Below are positions 34,154 to 51,369 of a DNA stretch of 64,000 nucleotides, one piece after another. The notes under the pieces were generated by a model. It made no database searches, was not told where the DNA came from, and worked only from the letters and a program-made list of their open reading frames with translations. Positions within the stretch are counted from its first letter, which is position 1. The number at the start of each line of letters is the position of its first letter. Location: assembly GCA_009192285.1 (NCBI GenBank), contig CM018603.1:5825613-5889612 (forward strand), written 5' to 3'. This stretch comes from Morchella semilibera. Its lineage: Eukaryota; Ascomycota; Pezizomycetes; Pezizales; Morchellaceae. Made by a program: the position numbers and the translations under genes.

Positions 34154-35347
34154 AGCTTTCTCCCTTAATAGATAGACAAATATTTCATATCTCTTCCCCT
34201 GATTGCTAATCTTGCTTACCTCTGGTCCCTGTTTTCTGGTTTTATTGATTTGTTTTTTTTTTAAAAAAAAAAACTGAGATGGAATACATGTAGGGAGCCG
34301 TGTATTATTTCTTCCAAAATTTATAAAACATATCTTCCATCTCTAAGCATTTCTCAGTTCGATCACCTTAACATCTTTAAAGCTGTAAACTATAACAAGG
34401 GTATAGATCATAATGGCCTGCAACGAGATGTCTCGAGGCTTGCCTATAAAACTCTTTCCTCGTCTAGAGGCTAACATGGAGGCTTCATTCTGCTTGGCAG
34501 CCTCAGGGGGTTTCATTTTAACAGCCTTTCTTAGTCCACAATCACCACTCGCCAAGAATATCTTTCAAGTGTGCTCTCCAACAGGGAGGGTTGTGCACGC
34601 GCGTACCATGACTCACGGAATTTTCTATGACAGGGAAAATGAAGCTTACGGTGTCATTGGAGCCCTTAAAATAACGGTTATTGGAGGGGAACACCTAGTG
34701 CTACAATGTATGCTGGGAGCCGCTGGTGGTGTGATATGAAACCCGAATCGGTAAAGAGGCGGAAATGTGTAACTTACAGAAGGTGTGATGAACAGTCGTT
34801 GAAATGTTAACTCTCAACCGGGGGCTTCGGCTCTTCGAAAGTAAATAACACCGCAATTATGCGAGTCGGACTGGCTCGAGCCAAAGCCGCTATGGGGAAA
34901 GGAGGGATATGTGGGTGTGGGGGCCATGAGAGTTTTCTACACCTTATAAGGACAGGGTGGGTTTTTCTTTCACCCCCAATTATTCATTGTTATAAAGGCT
35001 CGAGATATATCATGAGCCCCTATGTGGCATGAGCCCGACTCCAACGAGTAGAACCAGGCCATGGGTCGCAATAGACTGCCACCGCTGTTTGAAGCTATTA
35101 GTCTAAGTAAATGTAACCCCTGTTGTGGTGAAAATGCCCATAAGATGCTGGAATGATATAAAAAAGCCCATCAAACAAGCTAGTATTTAAGGGACTTGGC
35201 AAAATCCTAGAGACCCAACCCAAAACTGCTACGCATAACTGAACCTGTAAAGAGCGAAAGCAAGAAAAATACTTCATCACGCCAGAAAACAGAATTAGAG
35301 AGAAACATTACTGCCGCCGACAAACATATCTCATCATGCACAACACC
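34154..35347. other. Intergenic region, nothing firm
   Basis: A T-tract and A-tract near 34250-34273 fit a 3' end. A 108-codon ORF at 34413-34739 has no recognised domain. One TACATGTA at 34286. Confidence 0.55.
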
Positions 35348-41045
<5,698 letters not shown>

Positions 41046-42386
41046 ATGTACGTTAAACAGATTTTTCTGATTGCCTCAGTATTAAGCTCGCAACTTGTAT
41101 CTGCGAATTGTATCCATGGTACATCATTCCACAAGCGCGAGGAACTTCCAGGTGGAAAGATTGCGGTTTCCAATTTTGGATACACTGGGCTTATAGGCCC
41201 CCTGGGCTGGGCGGGGATTGCAGCTGAGAATTCGGCTTGCGTGACTTCGACTGTTCAGTCTCCAATAAATATCGACAACACAATATCATTGGCAACGGAG
41301 GCCCCTGTCATAGTTATTCCTTCAGTGAAAGCAGCAGAATTTGAGAATTTGGGGACCACAATTGAAGTAGTTGTTAATGGCACTACCAGCTTTGCTGGGA
41401 AGGAATTTTCCCTCAAGCAGTTCCACTTCCATACACCTAGCGAGCACAGAATCGCCGAGGAGTACTTCCCATTGGAAATTCACATGGTCCATGAAGCAGC
41501 CGGTATTTTTTAGTTCCCTTTCTTCAGATATTAGAATACGTGAATATGTTTTAATATCAGTACAGATGGCTCTGGCGGGATTGCAGTACTGGCAGTGACC
41601 TTCCAGCTCGCAGAGGACGGGTCAACCACTGAGCTCCTAACAGCTGTCACCGAGAAGATTTCCGAGATTTCTGTTCCTGGAACCATTACAGAGACTGGGC
41701 CCCTCGAATTCGGGCCTCTTATTGACCACCTTCAGACCACGCCTCTGTTCCAATATACTGGTTCCCTCACTACTCCCCCATGTGCTGAGGGGCTGACTTT
41801 CTTGGTCACTCAGCAAGCACTACCACTAGACGTCAAAACCTTCAATATCATCAAGAGTATTGTTAAATTCAACGCTCGGTATACTCAAAACACTCTCGGA
41901 CAGGAAAACCTAGTGGCTGTTGGATCTACACTCCTCAGTGGCGTCGATGCCCCAATTGGAAGTGCCCCAGCTGGATGTGAGTTATCTAAAGTCATTCCCA
42001 TATGCTATAGCTCATTACTAACGCTATGAATAGCCGTTACTGTCACTGAAGATGTTGCTACAACAACCTCAGCCGCTGCATCCACCACTAGCTCGTGCAC
42101 CACCACTGCTACGGCTAAGGCCTCTGCCTCCGCTTCCGCCACCGCCTCCGCCACTGCTTCTGCCACCGCCATTGATTCTGCCACTGCCACTGATTCTGCC
42201 ACTGCTTCCGACACCGCCTCTACGTCTGCCCATGCTTCTGCTTCTAGTACTGCTTCTGCTGCCGCAGGGGCACCGTCTGTTGAGGCAAGTGGGAGTGCTT
42301 CTACATCTGCAACGGCTACGGGCGGTGCGCCAGTTGAAGAGCTTGTCTGTCTCTTTGGGTCTTGCAACGCCCGTACTACTCAATAG
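41046..42386 (+). CDS. Secreted alpha-carbonic anhydrase with Ser/Thr/Ala-rich tail
   Basis: Interconverts CO2 and bicarbonate outside the cell. Exons 41046-41502, 41566-41976 and 42034-42386 give 406 residues. Signal peptide MYVKQIFLIASVLSSQLVSA. The alpha-CA core has QSPINID (about 80), the first two zinc His in QFHFHTPSEH (about 125-134), the third in EIHMVHEA (about 144-150), and the SLTTPPCAEGL block (about 240) that closes the active site. Residues after about 290 are a low-complexity Ser/Ala/Thr tail of short repeats, likely O-glycosylated, ending in a short Cys-containing piece. No GPI-type hydrophobic end, so free or wall-bound. Confidence 0.93.
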
Positions 42387-42784
42387 ACGCGGACTCCTAC
42401 TTCACTCAGTAATGGGGTGTTTTGACCAGATTTGTATTCTTGACGTATCAAGTGAAAAAAAGTGTTTCTAGTAATTAATGACACCGATCATGTTCTATTG
42501 CTGTCCCCTGTTTTATTCGTGGCGGTTATCCATGAGACATGCGAATCTATAAATTAAATACAAGAAGAATGAACAACATGGTGATCCTGGTACGGTGAAG
42601 TGGGAAAGGGGTAAACACATCTTTGTTGGCCTGTTGGATTACGAGTGGCGCACAGGCACTCTGGCTACAATGTAGTATAAACATTTCGGCTGTTTATTTT
42701 TTATATAATTAGCATTTCCAAATTATAAAAGGAAGGGGGAAAAAAACTGATACCCCCAAATATAGTTTGCCAAGAATCACAAAT

Positions 42785-42793
42785 TATCACTCG
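42785..42793 (+). promoter_or_regulatory. TCAY-N4-TATCACTCG site 7
   Basis: TCACAAATTATCACTCG. It lies between two convergent genes, so it is not an obvious promoter element here. Confidence 0.4.
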
Positions 42794-42881
42794 GATAAAG
42801 TAAAGTATGTACATACCTGTGCCTAACCCGATATGGTCAAATTACTTGTCTCAAAAGAAGTTGGCAATGTCCTAATAATTA

Positions 42882-42935
42882 GTCTCGTTCCCAGACTATC
42901 GCGCAGAACCAACCACTACAGGCTGGGCATGAGAC
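42882..42935. mobile_element. MITE, 54 bp, GTCTCG family, short copy
   Basis: Ends GTCTCGTTCCCAG and, inverted, GTCTCATGCCCAG, bordered by TA on both sides. It is an internally deleted relative of the copy at 32933. Confidence 0.75.
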
Positions 42936-42937
42936 TA

Positions 42938-43124
42938 CAGTACCGGAAATGGGCAGAAATTGACTACCGTATTCTAGTCATTACGCTAGTGATTCTGTAA
43001 GAATACGGTATTCATGATGCGGTATCGATAGGATATTCTACTTAGGATACTGGTTCAAACCGGTATCCTTTATAACTGAATACCGTAGCCCCACGGGCAC
43101 ATTTTTACCCCATTTCCGAGACTG
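42938..43124. mobile_element. MITE-like element, 187 bp, CAGTNNCGGAAATGGG ends
   Basis: Ends CAGTACCGGAAATGGG and, inverted, CAGTCTCGGAAATGGG, bordered by TA. The interior is a chain of hairpins: ACCGTATTC pairs with GAATACGGT, and GGATACTGGTT pairs with AACCGGTATCC. Confidence 0.75.
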
Positions 43125-43469
43125 TACCTAATGTATATTATTTAGTCAAGACCAGAGATTTTGGTGGCTGGGTTGAGTCTGCACGCCCCGTTACCTCGGG
43201 TTTTGGTAGTTACTTATATTCACATGATCGCGTAAGCTTAAGACCGATAAATCTCGAAAATCTACCAATAGGCATCTATATTTCATATAAATTGGAAGGA
43301 AATAAAAAGATTAAGAGTGCCCAAATGAAATGAAGTACGACCAATTGTTTTTTAGCCCTCCATTCTACACGTATTGTATTGAGCTCCAAAAAGAAAAAGA
43401 CCTGTCAAGATGTATGAGCACGACTCGATATAGGCCTCATCGAATATTAAGTACTTACCTAACTCGCCT

Positions 43470-46400
43470 TCAAGCCTCTTTCATCTCCACGTCCACATTA
43501 ACAGGGGGGCCAGGATTTTTGGGATTCCCAGGATTTTCAGGGTTTAAATTCCCATCTAATACCTGGACTAGCCTTTCACGCTTTATGGCGTCCCTAATCT
43601 CTTCCTCGGCACCATTACCTTTAAGGACCATTGCCAACTGCTCACGCCTAGCGATTTGGGCAACCTCTAGCGCTGTCCTTCCATTCGCGTCCCGAACTTT
43701 GAAATCTACACGCCCCTCTCCAATGAGATACATGGCAATCGTTCGTTGTCCGTAGATTGCTGCTCGATGAAGTACAGAGTCTCCATCTCTGGTCTTGCCG
43801 TGGACATCAGCACCATGATTAGCTAATACCTCCACAGTGGATTTGTGTCCTCGAGCTGTGGCAATGTGGAGTGCCGTTTGCCCGCTATTATCTTGGAGTA
43901 AAAGGTCATGAGCCCGATTTTCAACGAGGACTTGGACCACGTTATGGTATCCATCATGTGCTGCCAAGTGAATGATCGATCGGCCATCAATGTCAATGAG
44001 ACTGGAGTCGGCGCCTTTATCGAGTAGAAGATTTACTATTCCCCCATGCCCTCCGGAAGCCGCCTCCATTAATGGGTTATGCCCACGTTCGTCAACGACC
44101 GTAAAATCAATATCGCGCTCGAGGAGCATTTTCACTATGCCCTCGTAACCACCCAAAGCTGCATCATGGAGGCAATTTCTACCAAAGGAATCAACGGTTT
44201 TTACTTCTGCTCCTTTATCTAGTAATAACTTGACCATTGTTCCGTTGCCTGCACCGCAAGCTCTTTGGAGGGCAGTTCGGGATTTATGATCAGCAACCAA
44301 AACATCCACATCTCTCTCTAATAAATAACGGAAAACATTCTCGTTCCCGGCCAGAACTGCTTCGTGGATCACAGTCTGTCCCCAGCTATCGAGCTCTAAG
44401 AGATCTGCACCCCTTTCAACCAAATCCTGGATTGCCAGAAAGTGTCCCAAGATAATTGCAACGTGTATTGCAGGCTTCTCTGCAAAGTCAGGGTATTCGA
44501 GGGGCTCCGAGGGGAACTCGGGGATAAGAATATCTCCCCGCATTTTTGCATTACAGAACGAAGCCGCCTGTAAATATGAAAAAATATTTATCGGCATACC
44601 AAGAAACCTTTGAACCACATCGAGGGTGACCGTTTCGGAACAGAGCTTAAGATGGTCATGTATCTGGGTCACGACATAACTCAAGAAAGGTTGTTCTTTG
44701 AGACGGGCCGGCAGGTCATTGTTGTCAATCCTAGTTGAAAGAGATTCGAACCCAAGGTAAGTCATCAAAGCCACAGTAATCGTCTCGTCTGAATGCTCTG
44801 GAACAACATGGCTCTCGATCAAATAATCGTTTACGCTCTGATGAGAGAGGCGGATAGTCCCACTTTGCTCATCAATTGAAACAAGGCTACCACAGACATC
44901 GAACAATGTGGTCCTATCTGGCAGGTCTAGCTCATCAAGCCTTTCTCGCCTTGCTTCAATAGAAACGGCTACTTGAATTTCATCGACCGTAAGTGTTCGC
45001 CTTGTTTTAGAAAGCCAGATAAGGACTTTCATTGCCAAGTCGGAGCAGTTTTTAGGCTGCCGTCGCATGTTTTCCATGGCCCTATCAAAGGATGGGTCTA
45101 ATGGGCCTTCCCTATCAATAACGACCTTTAGTTTAGCTAGGGCGTGTAGAATTTGTTTCGCTGTTGTCTGTTGGCAGATATACTCTAGGTGGAAACGGAC
45201 GAGTAAAATCCTATATATAGAAATTAGGAAGGAAGTTAAATCAAGAATTTAGACCCTTTGCAACTCACATATTCCCGGCACAAACAGCAAGAGCGTTAAC
45301 GATCTTTTCCTTGGATTTTCCCTGCTGAACAAGGCGTTTGGCTCGTGGTGTGTCGTCAATCTTTTCCGAAATGTATTTTTTGATATCCCCCTCATCCACT
45401 AGAAGCTCAATCCTCGCAGCTCTTACTTTATCCATAAAAGCTTTGATATCAGCCGTTCTCTCGTCATTCTGACTTGAGAACCAAAATCGGACTTCGTGTT
45501 TGGATATCCGGTGGCATAGGTCAAGAAATTTCTTTCGCTTCTCCGGATCCGCGATTTCATCCAACCCATCCATTACAAAGTACACCCGATCAAACGACTC
45601 GAAAGTAGATAGCAATGCTGTAAAGAGTTCCTCGTATGTGGGCCTCTTACGGGTAGGGGTCAATCTGTCGTGCAGTTCCTGGATTTCAATTGGCAAACCG
45701 AGGGTTTGGCTACCAAGTTGTTTGATGAGGCTTGCAATGATATGTTCAGGTTCTTGCCTATTTTTCTCTCTGTAATCGAAATAGATATAAGCTAGCCCGT
45801 AGTTGACCGTTTCCGCTAATGGTCCAGATGGAAAATAATCGATAACAACAGAGCTAGAGGGAAATGTAGCTTAGTGAGCATATACCAACAGATATGGCAT
45901 TGGGTGGAGCTACACACCTTAAATATGTCTTGCCAACACCATCTTTATGTAGAAAAGGGTTTTTTTTGTTAGTACTGGATCATTTTTTTCACTAGTGGGG
46001 GATACATACGAATTCCATATCCCCAGATGAAGAGAGAGTCAGGATCGAAACCCAGGAGCCACTCCCTAAACTCAGATCTATCTGTAAGCCATTTACCAGT
46101 TTCTCTTTGCCTTCGATTACTGATTTCATTATGTCTAGCCTCGGGGTCTTCTGGGTATAGCCAATTGAGTACATTCTCTCGTTTCTCCTCTAGAAATTGA
46201 GCCAATTAGCCCAAAGAAGCACGTGTACGTGGGCTAGTGATTTCTATTTGTACAACTTACCCGCCCGAAGAGACTCCTCTCTCTTGTACCAGTTCAACAC
46301 AACTGGATGATCTAGAGGGAGCTTATGGACTTCAAGGCTTTCGTCCTCAGTATAATCCTTCACCAACTTGGCTAATTCATTTCTGATCTCTTCATTCTTA

Positions 46401-46876
46401 CTTTATTATAGTTAGAATAACCTTTAGAAATTGTTTGATTTCACTCACTCGTAATCAGGTTTCAAAGAAAGTTCAAAGATGTCCTTAAGCCTTTTGACAC
46501 GATCAATATATTCTTTGGTTGGCTCTTCGTCCAGGGGCCATTTGAGATTATTCTCCATGACTGATTGAAGGCCTTCTCCATTTTTTGGTTCTAGTTTAGT
46601 CTGCAGTATCTCCAACTCCCGTGCACATCCTTGAAAAGGACCTCTTTCCTCGTTTAATGAATGTATAACTTCAGAAGTCGGGTCCTTATCAGTGTGATCC
46701 TGTATGGCGATAAGGACTTTACTGAGAGCGGCAAGCTCGTCAACAAGCTCCCGAAGGTATTTGGGAGCACGATCCACCCCACCGATGTAGCCATAGCCCA
46801 AAGATGTGACCTTTCCCGCAAGCTGGATGACCCCGACAACGGTCACAGCAACGCTATACTTAGGCATGTCAGGCAT
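43470..46876 (-). CDS. NLR-like STAND protein: fungal N-terminal domain, NACHT NTPase, ankyrin repeats
   Basis: Candidate non-self recognition receptor, 1032 residues. Six exons (46449-46876, 46261-46400, 46010-46189, 45918-45942, 45269-45853, 43470-45210) close in frame. Residues 1-140 match the helical N-terminal domain common in fungal STAND proteins (VTVVGVIQLAGKV then YLRELVDELAALSKVL). A linker holds TGKWLTDRSEFREWL, which normally precedes NACHT. The P-loop GYGIHGVGKTYL (about 246-257) is split by introns, one exon being only 25 bases. Walker B is VYFVMDGLDEI (about 354) and the sensor block is RFWFSSQN. Nine ankyrin repeats run from about 700 to 990. A Pro/Asn-rich tail ends the protein. 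The start at 46876 is preferred to an upstream ATG at 47038. Confidence 0.9.
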
Positions 46877-47647
46877 GCTGATGGGACAGTATAGGAAGCT
46901 GACAAAAATACCGACGATAATTGATGAAAACGGGACGGAATACGTGGGAGAACAGACTTGTTTCAACGAGTGTGGGAATTGAGAACACTTATAAGGAGAT
47001 TCAAACAAGTTATTAACCGGGATAACTAACAAAAACAAATGAGTCTCAGAGCCTCCAGATGTGTAATACCTACTTATGCAGTTGTATATTTCTCAGCCTT
47101 GCCCGACAGCCTTGTTCACAAAGTTTTGTGGTGCGGGGAAGCTCAGTGTTACCCCACCCTGCCCTGTGTACCTGGTACAGGAGGTACATCTTAAATGTGT
47201 TGATCGATGATGATGATGCTGTCCGCCTAAATTCAAACTCTAGCTCTGGATCTGGTGTTTAGAAAAGAAAATGCAGTTTCAATCCTTTTCAGCACTTGGG
47301 GACGGAAACTCGAAGAAAGATAGAGCGCATAGCCGATCAGGTGATACCTTACCTACAAGAAGCTATTATAACATGCGCGCCTGTGCCTTGGCGCAGCGCT
47401 TAATGATGAATACTTCATTACACACGACAAATCATTGGCTTCACGTGCTCATGTGCATTCATACCTGTACCTACTAGGCTCGATAGGCGATAGGTTGAGA
47501 TCTTCATGTAGCTCGATAGCTTGATAGATAGCTCGATTATCGTCGGGATGACCTGGCAACTTAAAAAGCTCGTGAACTCAACAACGATCTTTTTTTGCCT
47601 CTCACAAGTACTATCTTTCACGGCGTACGTATACATCAAACTTCCCA
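46877..47647. promoter_or_regulatory. Shared upstream region of the NLR-like and F-box-ankyrin genes
   Basis: 771 bases between divergent start codons. No clear TATA box or repeat; no coding signal. Confidence 0.45.
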
Positions 47648-48618
47648 ATGCCTCTCCTCGATCTACCAACGGAACTTATCCTCGAAATTTCAAAAAATCT
47701 TGAAACAAGAGATCTCTATTCACTCCTCAGGACCAACCGCTATCTTTCGGTAGTGCTATCTCCAAGCCTGCTCAAGCATGCAATCCAAGTAGATAGACAC
47801 TTTATTACGGCCCTCTTCTTTGCAGCAGCCAACAAAAACGAAGAGATGATTCGGTCACTCCTCGAGAAGTGCGAAGTTAGCATCATGATCGGAAAAGCCC
47901 CAACTCTTTACTCGAGTATTTGCTTGGGTGCCGATCCCATAAGGCCGTTGAATATTTGATGGAGAATGGGGCCGATAGCATCATTCAAGACCTTCTTCGC
48001 GGGGGTACGGCACTCCATTGGGCTGCGGAGTGCGGCCATGAAGCTATATTTGAAAGTCTGCTTAAAAAGGGAGCGAGTACTGAAATATGTGACTCGGAGG
48101 GTGGATCGGTTCTTAGCTGGGCAGCCTATGGAGGAAACAGTAAAATAGTTCGCTTGCTTCTCGAACGGGGAGTTGACATCAATGACCGCAGCTCTCTTGG
48201 GGTCATTCACACAGCCGCTGCCGAGGGCCACGAAGAGCTCGTTCGACTCTTTCTAGATAATGGAGCCTCCATCGATGTTTTAAACAGCCTTGAAGAGACA
48301 CCGCTTCTCGTGGCGGTCTCTGCAAACGAGCAGAATGTAGTCAAATCTCTCTTGACAAGAGGTGCAAACATCAACACGATGGACAGGATGCGGAATTCTG
48401 TACTACATAGAGCGGCCCAGCTCGACGACGATTCGATGACAACATTACTGCTTGAGAATAATGCATTCCCTTACTTCCAGAACCTGTTATTTCAGATGCC
48501 GATCGACATTGCAAAAGAACGCGGATTCTCGGCCGGTGTGAGAGCTTTAGAAGACCCGGGCCCTGGAACACTCACGAACAGCATGGCGTACAGCGAACTC
48601 GTGGACTTGTCTTTTTAA
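47648..48618 (+). pseudogene. F-box-ankyrin repeat gene broken by one frameshift
   Basis: The first frame encodes an N-terminal F-box (LLDLPTELILEISKNLETRD then LYSLLRTNRYLSVVLSP) and the start of an ankyrin array (FITALFFAAANKNEEMIRSL). The second frame, from about 47880, continues it as NSLLEYLLGCRSHKAVEYLM then GGTALHWAAECGHEAIFESL and four to five further repeats to VDLSF. The frames switch between about 47878 and 47935, probably at the GGAAAAGCCCC run. No intron of usable length bridges them. An intact protein would be an SCF-type adaptor of about 320 residues. It is either a recent pseudogene or an assembly error. Confidence 0.78.
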
Positions 48619-49500
48619 GTGAGGAAAGAAAAGGCTCAGGTTGAGGTAACAGCTCAGATAATCTACAGGTTCTGCTGTGATTCTGGATATCTTTTTAACT
48701 TTTGATAATAACTAGTTGGACATCACTCCATGCGTTGCTCTTGCCACAAAAACACTCCTAGTTATGATAATTATGATAATTGTTATGAATTCGAAAAATT
48801 TGTATGCATGTCATATTCACAGAACTACGTTCTATCGTCTTCTAAAGCTCGATTTGGTTTCCATGCATACCGGTGATAAAACTACGATGATTGCTAGGCC
48901 CCTTGGCGAATGACATTATATCCCAAAGAACTCGATTTCGTGCATGCATAAAATCGATTTCTCCCTCTCCAAGTGAGTTTGTGGACAGACTAGTACAGCT
49001 CATAATATCATCAGCGCTATTTCTTTTTTCAACTCCCCGCTATCCCGGTTCGAGCAAACCCTGGCGGTATTGTTTCGATCTCGCTGCGCAGGAAACTGCA
49101 CTTTCTCCCCAGCCTCTCAACCTCACAGGATATCGGCAGGGAACCCCTAAAGGCGCTAATCATATGATCTATGTAGTAAATTTGCGTCAGGTCTTACCGC
49201 CAGATACATATAGATATAAATATATAGGAGCTATAGTTCTATATGCGCGAGGTTAATTAAGGTCTCACTATTCTACCAATGCTAAAAAGGGAACCTACGC
49301 AGACCTCATGTTCATTAATCATAACCTCGCTGGCACCCGCAAGGATTCATAAGATTTGGACTCCCGATCAGCATTCATTTATGTATCGTTGTCACAGATG
49401 ATCACTCGTAAATATGACTGATGGGAATCACTCGAATATCAAATCACAAGGCTTTTAACTCGCTACAGGTAGTATTTGATCTCGATTCTTGATAGCACGC
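48619..49500. other. Intergenic region
   Basis: No gene recognised. Two imperfect relatives of the TATCACTCG motif occur near 49397 and 49429. Confidence 0.5.
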
Positions 49501-50235
49501 CTACTTCAGCTCCACAGCTCCCTCTGGAACTCCCTGCATACTCCTCAACCTCTTCGCGAAAAACTCCATGATTGGCTTCACTTCTTCCATACTTTTCATC
49601 ATCCCATCACCATCCCTACCCTTCCACTTGACAACCTTGACAAAGTCGAACCTCTCCTTCATCTTTTCCTCTGCGGTTTTATCAATCGCCGAGTTCTTCT
49701 CTGCGCCCAACAGCAACACTGGCGTCGCGCTCTTGAGCCCTCCAGCCTCGACCTTCTCCAGATCCGACGGCAGCGCACCTCCGACCGAGATCGCACCCCC
49801 ATACTCCACGCTCCTGTTCCCCGCCGGAATATCCACAGCCACCATCCCGCCCTGTCCAAAGCCAAGGAAAAAGATGCTTCTAGGATTCCACCCACATTTC
49901 TTCACCAGCGCCTCGTCCACAACCTCCCCCAGGAGTTTCCTTGTTCTCTTGAACCCACTGTCGCCGTCGAGCCCGCCGGTAGACTGGTCAAAGATGATAT
50001 CGTCGCCCCAGTGGAACCCATTTATATCGAACGGCAGCGGCGTGGGGCCCTTGATCGCAAGACAGGCGGTCTCGGGGAGGTTCAGGTTTGTGCCTAGGGC
50101 TGCGAAGGGCTCATGGGTGTCACCGAGCCCGTGGAAGAGGAGGAGGATGTTCTGTGCGGCTTTGGCGGGGGTTTTAAGCGTGTAGACAAGGCCGGAGGGG
50201 AAGTCGGAAGATTCGGGGAGGCGGTGAGTAGACAT
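49501..50235 (-). CDS. Alpha/beta hydrolase, phospholipase/carboxylesterase-like, nucleophile serine replaced
   Basis: Single exon, 244 residues from the ATG at 50235; an in-frame ATG at 50295 would add 20. The fold is clear: ILLLFHGLGDTHEPFAALG (strand 3 and oxyanion region), then LPFDINGFHWGDDI and a nucleophile-elbow position FFLGFGQGGM. It matches the acyl-protein thioesterase/carboxylesterase superfamily. In active members the elbow is GxSxG; here it reads Gly-Phe-Gly-Gln-Gly, so serine hydrolase activity is doubtful. I recall the same GFGQGG in related fungal proteins, so it may be a family trait and not damage. Role unknown. Confidence 0.82.
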   Translation of the reverse strand: MSTHRLPESSDFPSGLVYTLKTPAKAAQNILLLFHGLGDTHEPFAALGTNLNLPETACLAIKGPTPLPFDINGFHWGDDIIFDQSTGGLDGDSGFKRTRKLLGEVVDEALVKKCGWNPRSIFFLGFGQGGMVAVDIPAGNRSVEYGGAISVGGALPSDLEKVEAGGLKSATPVLLLGAEKNSAIDKTAEEKMKERFDFVKVVKWKGRDGDGMMKSMEEVKPIMEFFAKRLRSMQGVPEGAVELK

Positions 50236-50786
50236 TGAAGCTGTTTTTGTCCGACGTAATAATGGGGCTCTAGCCGGGGGGTCTTGACTGAGCATCCCCG
50301 CTAATTCAGGGTAACGCCAATGATTAACTAACGAGAAAATAATAATAACAAAAATGATTCAAATAAATCTATTGTTACTAGAAGGTATTTTATTTTATAC
50401 AAAAAAAAGCAATATATAACCAAATACACATAGAAACAATAATTAGTTAAACCTTAGCCCTACAGAAACAGCCTCCACCGTAGCTTCGCGTTTCCTGTTT
50501 AAACGAATTTAAATGTGGGGACTAATTCCAAGTCCATATTGCCACTCCTAAAGGGGTCTAAGAAGCACTAGAGGGAGCTTAGGCCCACCGGCGCTCGGGG
50601 TGCTGCTGAGATCCTAAAGCTATATATATATTAGCTGTCAAACGGGGACCAGAGAACCAAAGGAAGATCGAGATGTCAGGCAAAAAGGAGGGCACAAAGA
50701 ATAAACCAAAACCTATAGGAGGAGAACCTTCCACGACGAAACTGGGTGGGGAGGAGCAATCCAATAAACCCTAACCCTATATATTC

Positions 50787-50795
50787 CGAGTGATA
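50787..50795 (-). promoter_or_regulatory. TCAY-N4-TATCACTCG site 8
   Basis: On the minus strand TCATAGGATATCACTCG, same orientation as the hydrolase gene and 552 bases upstream of its start, next to the telomere-like decamer. Confidence 0.5.
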
Positions 50796-50820
50796 TCCTA
50801 TGAACGCGGTTACGATCAAT

Positions 50821-50844
50821 TATTTATTTATTTATTTATTTATA
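50821..50844 (+). repeat. TTTA microsatellite, six units
   Basis: Perfect tetranucleotide run ending in TATA. Confidence 0.9.
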
Positions 50845-51360
50845 CTCCATACATGCATGCAGCTCTTAGGCTATGGCAGCCATGATCTCCTCCCTCTTCC
50901 GATCAACTGATAAATTGAGCCGTTGAGCTATAATACCACTCGCCTGAACTATTCATTATGGACCTTCGGGGTAACGTCTCCTCCCCCAGCAACATTACAT
51001 TTTACAGGTTCGTCGTAGCTTGAAGGGCTAATTGCTCAAGCCCCCTCCCCCTCCCCCTCCCCCCTCTCCCCATATACATACATGTATCCCGCAAGCACTG
51101 TATGATACCCGGGGCCATCTACGTATACCGGACGTTTTCTTTTTGTTGTTTATCACGATATGATAGCACTATAACTAACTTTGAACCACCCCGCCGTGTC
51201 TTGGTACATCCCACATTCCTGTGACCCCGTCCATTATGAAGGGGAGAGGTACCGCCCGCCAAGCCCCCACAGGGGACGAGGACTCCACACAACCCAGCCA
51301 GGTCACGGCCGGGGGCGCGGCATGACCCCGCGGTCGAACGCTTCGCCACCAGTCATAGAG

Positions 51361-51369
51361 TATCACTCG
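51361..51369 (+). promoter_or_regulatory. TCAY-N4-TATCACTCG site 9
   Basis: TCATAGAGTATCACTCG, 1.1 kb upstream of the hydrolase start and beyond the end of the Sgf11-like gene. Confidence 0.4.

Larger units (their letters stand above)
42387..43469. other. Convergent intergenic region carrying two abutting MITEs
   Basis: No gene. It contains a TATCACTCG site at 42785 and the elements 42882-42935 and 42938-43124, which share a TA between them. Confidence 0.65.

Noticed and set aside
34413-34739. 108-codon plus-strand ORF
   Set aside because: No domain; lies in 3' flanking DNA of the PLAC8 gene.
34863-35043. Possible inverted repeat with GAGTCGG ends
   Set aside because: Only about ten bases match and no target duplication is visible.
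44743-44757. B-box-like sequence resembling a tRNA promoter
   Set aside because: Inside a coding exon with no cloverleaf around it; I found no convincing tRNA, rRNA or CRISPR array in the window.
46877-47038. Upstream in-frame ATG for the NLR-like gene
   Set aside because: It adds a hydrophobic non-family stretch before the N-domain start at 46876.
49489-50185. Two plus-strand ORFs of about 200 codons
   Set aside because: They overlap the hydrolase exon on the other strand, which has a clear fold; composition is unnatural.
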